A stretch of 10,339 nt of DNA from Pseudomonadota bacterium. GTDB lineage: Bacteria; Pseudomonadota; Gammaproteobacteria; Pseudomonadales; Azotimanducaceae. Location: the NCBI GenBank assembly GCA_027622495.1, contig JAQBYL010000119.1:1-10339 (forward strand). The letters run 5' to 3'. A program made the translations under genes and the position numbers. The notes below the pieces were generated by a model. The model had not been told where the DNA came from, did no database searches, and worked only from the letters and a program-made list of their open reading frames with translations. Shown here one piece after another: positions 6,695 to 10,339 of the stretch (positions are counted from its first letter, which is position 1; each line of letters opens with the position of its first letter).

Positions 6695-6726
6695 CTGATG
6701 TGCAAGGAATTTACGAGGCAGGACAC
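6695..6726 (-). repeat. Right inverted repeat, containing the recN ribosome-binding site
   Basis: This is the second 32-bp arm. On the plus strand it contains GAGGCAGGA (6715-6723), whose AGGA lies 8 nt before the recN ATG at 6732. The arm ends 5 bp before the start codon. Thus the inverted repeat itself serves as the translation-initiation region of recN. Confidence 0.75.
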
Positions 6727-6731
6727 CGACG

Positions 6732-8387
6732 ATGCTGAAACAGTTAACGGTTCGCAATGTCTCTCTGGTCACGTTCCTGGATATCCGGTTCGAGGCGGGC
6801 CTCCCCGTCATCACTGGCGAATCCGGGGCCGGCAAGTCCATTCTGCTCGGTGCCCTGGGCCTGGTTCTCGGGGAGCGCGCATCGGCAGATATCGTCCGAC
6901 CGGGGACCGATCGGGCTGACGTGACTGCTGAGTTTGATCTCAGTCGCAGCGAACGTTGCACAAATGCCCTCAAAGAACAGGAGCTCATCGACATGGACGC
7001 ACCCGAGCGCTGCCTGGTGCGCAGGGTGGTTTCTGCAGACGGGCGAAGTCGGGCATTCGTCAACGGGACTCCTGTCACCCTCACCGTTCTTCGCGAAACC
7101 GTTGATGGCCTGGTGGACATCCATGGCCAGGATGAAAATCAGCGGCTGGCCAATCGCGCGGTTCAGCTGGACCTGCTTGACGATTTTGGGGTTGCAGCAA
7201 AAGACCTGACCGGTATGCATCGCTCCTATCACGCCTGGCAAAATGCCAGTGCCGCGGCCAGCCGTCTTGCTCAAAGCTTGACTTCCGCCGCCGACCGCCG
7301 CGCCCTGCTCGAGTATCAACTGCAGGAGCTCGACGACCTGGCCCTGTTCGATGGCGAGTTTGAGACGCTGAAGGCTGAGTTCAAACGTTCGTCATCAGTC
7401 CACCAGATCATCGAAACCGTGCGCACTGTGGGCGAGGCACTGGAAGAACTCGGTAGCCTGCGTCAAGCACACAAGTTGCTTGAAACCATTGATGATGATC
7501 ATCCGGCGCTGGTGGCGGCCCGCGACGCCATGCTCACAGCCGTTGAGATCACTGATGACGTCAGCCGCGATCTGCGCGACTACGAAGACACACTGGAGAT
7601 CAACCCGGAAAAACTGCTGGAATGCGAAGCCAGACTCGATCTGATCCACGACCTGGCCCGCAAACACCGGGTGCGCCCGGAAGCCCTGCCTGCCCACCAT
7701 GTTTCCCTGCGGGCCGAGCTGAGCACCCTGTCGAGCAATGAGGGCAACCTGGCTGATCTGCAGGCCGAAATGGAAAAGCAGCGCAAGGATTTTCTGGCTA
7801 CCGCCAAAAAGGTTTCTACCCAGCGACGCACAAGTGCAGACACCTTCTGCACGCAGGTAAGCACCGCCATGAATACGCTGGGAATCAAAGGCGGCAATCT
7901 CGCCGTTGCGTTCAATCCAAGGGAATCGGAACATGGCCTGGAAGACATCGAGTTTCTGATCACAACCAACCCGAAATACCCGCAGGCACCGCTGAACCGC
8001 ATTGCATCTGGCGGCGAGCGGGCGCGAATCAGCCTGGCGATCCAGATTGTTGCGGCTGAAAAAACCGCCTTGCCCTGTCTGGTGCTCGATGAGGCTGATG
8101 TGGGGGTTGGCGGAACCGCGGCCGATATCATCGGCCGTCTGTTAAAAAACCTGGGGGTCCATACCCAGGTCATCTGCGTCACGCACGCACCTCAGGTTGC
8201 GGCTCTGGGCGAACACCACATGCAGGTGAGCAAGAACGCCGATCAGGACACCTGGATCACCACTTTAGAAACCCCGGCGCGGATCGATGAGCTGGCGAGA
8301 ATGCTCGCTGGTGCAAACATTACCGATAAAACCCGAGATTACGCACAAACATTGCTTGATGAAGCCGGTAACCCCACCGTTCACTGA
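6732..8387 (+). CDS. recN: DNA repair protein RecN
   Basis: RecN is an SMC-like ATPase that holds DNA segments during RecA-dependent double-strand-break repair. The product has 551 residues (E. coli 553). It begins MLKQLTVRNVSLV as the family does, with Walker A GESGAGKS at residues 29-36 and the conserved VDIHGQDENQRL segment near 130. A coiled-coil middle (about 160-370) is followed by the ABC signature SGGE (426-429) and Walker B LVLDEADVGVGG with D453/E454. The late conserved CVTHAPQVAALGEHH is also present. All ATPase motifs are intact. The ATG has its Shine-Dalgarno in the inverted repeat of the upstream element. recN is usually SOS-induced, but no LexA site of the E. coli type is visible. 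bamE follows after 108 bp. Confidence 0.97.
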   Translation: MLKQLTVRNVSLVTFLDIRFEAGLPVITGESGAGKSILLGALGLVLGERASADIVRPGTDRADVTAEFDLSRSERCTNALKEQELIDMDAPERCLVRRVVSADGRSRAFVNGTPVTLTVLRETVDGLVDIHGQDENQRLANRAVQLDLLDDFGVAAKDLTGMHRSYHAWQNASAAASRLAQSLTSAADRRALLEYQLQELDDLALFDGEFETLKAEFKRSSSVHQIIETVRTVGEALEELGSLRQAHKLLETIDDDHPALVAARDAMLTAVEITDDVSRDLRDYEDTLEINPEKLLECEARLDLIHDLARKHRVRPEALPAHHVSLRAELSTLSSNEGNLADLQAEMEKQRKDFLATAKKVSTQRRTSADTFCTQVSTAMNTLGIKGGNLAVAFNPRESEHGLEDIEFLITTNPKYPQAPLNRIASGGERARISLAIQIVAAEKTALPCLVLDEADVGVGGTAADIIGRLLKNLGVHTQVICVTHAPQVAALGEHHMQVSKNADQDTWITTLETPARIDELARMLAGANITDKTRDYAQTLLDEAGNPTVH

Positions 8388-8495
8388 TTTATCAGCCAGT
8401 GCCCTGAAGACGATCAACGAATGCCTTCAAGCCTGCCCTGGAAGCAGGTACCATCCGCGCCATCATGCGCGAGAGCTTCATCCACACGAGATCCA

Positions 8496-8921
8496 ATGCC
8501 TGTTAAGACCCTGATCATCTCCACCCTGATTTTCGCCCTGCTGGCCGGTTGCAGCATGCCGAAGTTCCGGCTGCCGCGCGTGCACAAGATCACCGTCCAG
8601 CAAGGCAACGTCATCACACAAGACATGATCGACAAATTGCGCCCCGGCATGAACCGTGCGCAGGTTTCGTTCGTTATGGGTGAGCCGGTCATGCAGAACA
8701 CCTTCGACGATGATCGCTGGGACTACATCTATACCGTTGAAGTACCGGGTCTGTACGAAGAACAGAAACGATTAAGCATCTACTTCGTGGACGATGAACT
8801 GAATCACTTTACCGGTGATTACGTCCCGACCTCACACACCGATGCTGAAAAGGCGGCACAAGCCGAAGCCGAAACTGCCGAGCAAGCAAGCGAACCACCG
8901 GATAACTCTGCGGGCGGTTAA
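8496..8921 (+). CDS. bamE: Outer-membrane assembly lipoprotein BamE (SmpA/OmlA)
   Basis: BamE is a small lipoprotein of the BAM complex, which inserts beta-barrel proteins into the outer membrane. The chosen ATG at 8496 gives 141 residues starting with a clean lipoprotein signal: MPVK, a hydrophobic stretch and lipobox LAGC with the lipidated Cys at residue 19. The frame is open further upstream to 8421, but that extension would bury the signal peptide. The mature part has the SmpA/OmlA fold signature: VQQGNVITQDMIDKLRPGMNRAQVSFVMGEP, then DRWDYIYTVE. The last 30 or so residues are an Ala/Glu-rich tail, longer than in E. coli BamE and probably disordered. The 108-bp gap from recN may hold its own promoter, but I see only weak candidates. 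Its stop codon overlaps that of convergent rnfH. Confidence 0.93.
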   Translation: MPVKTLIISTLIFALLAGCSMPKFRLPRVHKITVQQGNVITQDMIDKLRPGMNRAQVSFVMGEPVMQNTFDDDRWDYIYTVEVPGLYEEQKRLSIYFVDDELNHFTGDYVPTSHTDAEKAAQAEAETAEQASEPPDNSAGG

Positions 8922-9202
8922 GACGGCTGGCGCAAGCGGCGGGCTTCTTTAGGATCCATCTGCAGCGGACGATACAGTTCAACCCGATCACCATCGCTCA
9001 GAACCCGGTCGTGCTCGCAGATTACACCGAACACACCCACAGCCATGGCCTGCACGTCTAACCCGTTGTTTACACACAGAGACTGAAAATCTGACAGACA
9101 AGACGCCGCGGCAAGCCCATCGTGGATCGTTGCTCCAACCGGCAGGTCCAGATGCAGAATCAGCTGATCGTGTTCACCGGCATAAACCAGTTCGACTTTC
9201 AC
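8918..9202 (-). CDS. rnfH: RnfH-family beta-grasp protein
   Basis: This is a small ubiquitin-like (beta-grasp) protein of unproven function, nearly always encoded with ratA. The start is taken as GTG at 9202, giving 94 residues beginning (V)KVELVYAGEHDQ. It overlaps the ratA stop as GTGA and has GGTGG a few bases upstream. A TTG at 9214 would add only MWWE. The family C-terminal block DRVLSDGDRVELYRPLQMDPKEARRLRQ is clear and matches E. coli RnfH (GDRVEIYRPL.ADPKE.RRQR). The name comes from a link to rnf clusters in other bacteria; in the ratA context it has also been called PasI. Translational coupling to ratA is likely. The stop shares TTAA with the bamE stop. Confidence 0.9.
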   Translation of the reverse strand: MKVELVYAGEHDQLILHLDLPVGATIHDGLAAASCLSDFQSLCVNNGLDVQAMAVGVFGVICEHDRVLSDGDRVELYRPLQMDPKEARRLRQPS

Positions 9203-9648
9203 TTCCCACCACAAAGGGCATGCGCTCGTTCACAGAACGCATCCACCATGGTATCGGCAGCGGCGGTGAACACCCTGGAGAACGACCGTGCCAGAAGTGC
9301 CCGGGCACCCGTGAAGGCAAACTTCATGTCAAGCTCAACCCGGCAACCGGCCGCATCGCCAATACCCGCAAATTTCCACACCGCCTCGAACTGACTGAAC
9401 GGGCCTTCGACCAGAGACAGGACAATCTTGCGCCCCGGATCAATGCTGTTCCGTGTGGTGAATCGCTGAGACACAGACCGGCTTTTCAAAGCCATCCGTG
9501 CGACAAGACTGTTTTCGCTGCGATCGAGCACATCCACACTCGCACACCAGGGCAGAAATTCCGGGTAGCGTTCGATGTCGTTGACGATCTCGAACACTTC
9601 CATCACTGAATAAGGCAGCAGCGCCGAACGATTGAGATGGGTGACCAA
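9199..9648 (-). CDS. ratA: RatA/PasT family START-domain protein
   Basis: This is a 149-residue START/polyketide-cyclase-like protein related to eukaryotic Coq10. E. coli RatA was reported to bind the large ribosomal subunit and block 70S assembly; other work points to a ubiquinone- or respiration-related role, so its function is debated. Family features are NRSALLPYSVMEVFEIVNDIERYPEFLPWC at the N-terminus, FTTRN and LVEGPF in the middle, and FSRVFTAAADTMVDAFCERA in the C-terminal helix. The only possible family-length start is TTG at 9648. The upstream transporter's TGA is in the same frame nine bases earlier, and the next ATG (residue 16) would remove the first strand. An AAAGGGA lies very close to the TTG. 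The 6-bp gap to the transporter stop and the overlap with rnfH indicate an operon. Confidence 0.93.
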   Translation of the reverse strand: MVTHLNRSALLPYSVMEVFEIVNDIERYPEFLPWCASVDVLDRSENSLVARMALKSRSVSQRFTTRNSIDPGRKIVLSLVEGPFSQFEAVWKFAGIGDAAGCRVELDMKFAFTGARALLARSFSRVFTAAADTMVDAFCERAHALCGGK

Positions 9649-9654
9649 TCCCTT

Positions 9655-10339
9655 TCAGCCGATCAGCGTGACGACAAAGACCACGGCGACCCCTGCAGGT
9701 GCGATCACCCCGACCACCAGCACCCACAGAAACCTGAAGAACCCGCCATCAATACCCAACTGGGCACCGACGACCGTCTTCGGCAAGCCATAGGCTGCGA
9801 ATAGAGCGATTAACATGCCGCCCAACGGGAGCATGATGTTCTGTGAAATATGATCGACGAATTCGAAGATTGTACGGTCAAGGATTTTGAAGTCGGCAAG
9901 CACATTGAATGACAGAACCGTTCCAATCCCGAGCAGCCAGCAGATCACGCCAAGTGATATGGCAACACGAGCACGTTTGGCATTGTATTCCTCCACCAGG
10001 TACGCGAGTGCCGGTTCAGTCAGAGAAATCGCCGAGGTGATTGCGGCAAAACTCACCAGCACAAAGAATACGGTACCGAACACTGCACCCAGCGGCATCT
10101 GACCGAACGCAAGCGGTATGGTCACGAACATCAGACCCGGACCCTGGCTTGGTTCCAGACCGTTGGCGAAAACGATGGGGAAGATCGCAAGACCAGCCGC
10201 AACCGCAACAAGTGTATCGAGCAGCGCAATCGTGACAACGGTGCTGGTAATCGATGCGTTACTCGGTACATAAGCGCCATAGGCCATGATCGCGCCCATC
10301 CCCAGGCTCAGGGTAAAAAACGCCTGTCCCATCGCAATC
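9655..10339 (-). CDS. Sodium-dependent NSS-family (SLC6/LeuT-like) transporter, C-terminal part
   Basis: About 228 C-terminal residues of a neurotransmitter:sodium symporter family protein are visible; the frame is open across the right edge, so the start is outside. It should import an amino acid or related solute with sodium; the substrate cannot be told. The first segment, GQAFFTLSLGMGAIMAYGAYV, matches LeuT TM6 (GQIFFTLSLGFGAI), including the unwound TLSLG stretch that helps bind substrate and the Na1 ion. AAITSAISLTEP matches LeuT TM8, whose adjacent Thr-Ser form the Na2 site. At the LeuT Asn286 (Na1) position there appears to be Asp (LLDTLVA). Roughly six membrane segments remain. It lies 6 bp upstream of ratA, apparently in one operon. 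Confidence 0.92.
   Translation of the reverse strand, partial: IAMGQAFFTLSLGMGAIMAYGAYVPSNASITSTVVTIALLDTLVAVAAGLAIFPIVFANGLEPSQGPGLMFVTIPLAFGQMPLGAVFGTVFFVLVSFAAITSAISLTEPALAYLVEEYNAKRARVAISLGVICWLLGIGTVLSFNVLADFKILDRTIFEFVDHISQNIMLPLGGMLIALFAAYGLPKTVVGAQLGIDGGFFRFLWVLVVGVIAPAGVAVVFVVTLIG

Larger units (their letters stand above)
6466..6726. mobile_element. 261-bp MITE-like structured element between hrcA and recN
   Basis: This element fills most of the roughly 350-bp gap between the divergent genes hrcA and recN. It is bounded by 32-bp inverted repeats matching at 30 positions, starting GTGTCCTGCCTC. The interior can form two further arms. In one, 6499-6511 pairs with 6577-6589 (12 of 13). 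In the other, three stacked stems pair CGCACAA 6605-6611 with 6683-6689, CTGGC 6617-6621 with 6673-6677, and GCGG 6628-6631 with 6664-6667. It is too small for a transposase. Reading frames cross it on both strands, but I recognise no protein. No convincing target-site duplication is seen (TTAAACTA on the left, CGACGATG on the right). A non-autonomous transposable element or other dispersed structured repeat is the best reading; a unique structured regulatory region is the alternative. Confidence 0.6.

Noticed and set aside
6463..6726. Open 87-codon frame on the minus strand spanning the 261-bp element
   Set aside because: It starts at a GTG formed by the very tip of the inverted repeat and stops just outside the other tip. 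It shows no recognisable family, and frames on the other strand are also open, as expected in GC-rich structured DNA.
6458..6734. Target-site duplication flanking the 261-bp element
   Set aside because: The flanks (TTAAACTA and CGACGATG) share no direct repeat, so no duplication is claimed; it may have decayed or never existed.
8243..8251. CAGGACACC inside recN, resembling the element's right tip
   Set aside because: It lies in ordinary recN coding sequence and no further similarity extends from it; a 9-base match is expected by chance at this scale.
8426..8454. Candidate bamE promoter TTCAAG-17-TACCAT
   Set aside because: The -35 match is poor, and the spacer contains a small hairpin (CCTGC/GCAGG); not strong enough to annotate.
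1..10339. CRISPR arrays, tRNA or rRNA genes, prophage or defence genes
   Set aside because: No regularly spaced direct repeats, tRNA-like cloverleaf or rRNA sequence was seen, and every substantial gene is a recognised housekeeping gene or the NSS transporter.

Overview
The window looks like chromosomal core-genome DNA from a gammaproteobacterium. The evidence is the gene order (grpE-dnaK-dnaJ-dapB-carA, and recN/bamE facing rnfH/ratA), the close match of the encoded motifs to the E. coli and Pseudomonas families, a moderately high GC content, and a lipoprotein BamE. The species cannot be named from sequence alone. A full-length hrcA and a sodium-coupled NSS transporter next to ratA fit marine, halophilic or sulfur-oxidising gammaproteobacteria better than enterics; this placement is inference.

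Layout. Positions 1-401 (minus) hold the start of carA, cut by the window edge. A strong intrinsic terminator (495-540) separates it from dapB (562-1377, minus). Upstream on the same strand lie dnaJ, dnaK, grpE and hrcA, so the heat-shock cluster reads hrcA-grpE-dnaK-dnaJ-dapB from high to low coordinates. The gaps before grpE and dnaK carry sigma-32-like promoter elements, and the dnaK-dnaJ gap carries a stem-loop. No CIRCE operator for HrcA is visible.

Between the divergent genes hrcA and recN is a 261-bp element (6466-6726) bounded by 32-bp inverted repeats with two mismatches. Its interior can form two more arms, and it encodes no recognisable protein. Its right repeat ends 5 bp before the recN start codon and supplies the recN Shine-Dalgarno sequence. 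It is the most unusual feature in the window.

On the plus strand follow recN (6732-8387) and bamE (8496-8921). They converge on rnfH and ratA (minus strand, overlapping each other), which sit directly downstream of a 5'-truncated NSS-family transporter running off the right edge. bamE and rnfH overlap tail to tail by 4 bp.

Functions. HrcA, GrpE, DnaK and DnaJ form a chaperone system and one of its regulators. DapB (lysine/diaminopimelate synthesis) and CarA (carbamoyl phosphate for arginine and pyrimidines) are biosynthetic neighbours. RecN serves recombinational repair, BamE outer-membrane protein assembly, and RatA/RnfH are a small conserved pair of debated role. Apart from the 261-bp element and some candidate regulatory palindromes, this is an ordinary housekeeping region; I see no new multi-gene system.
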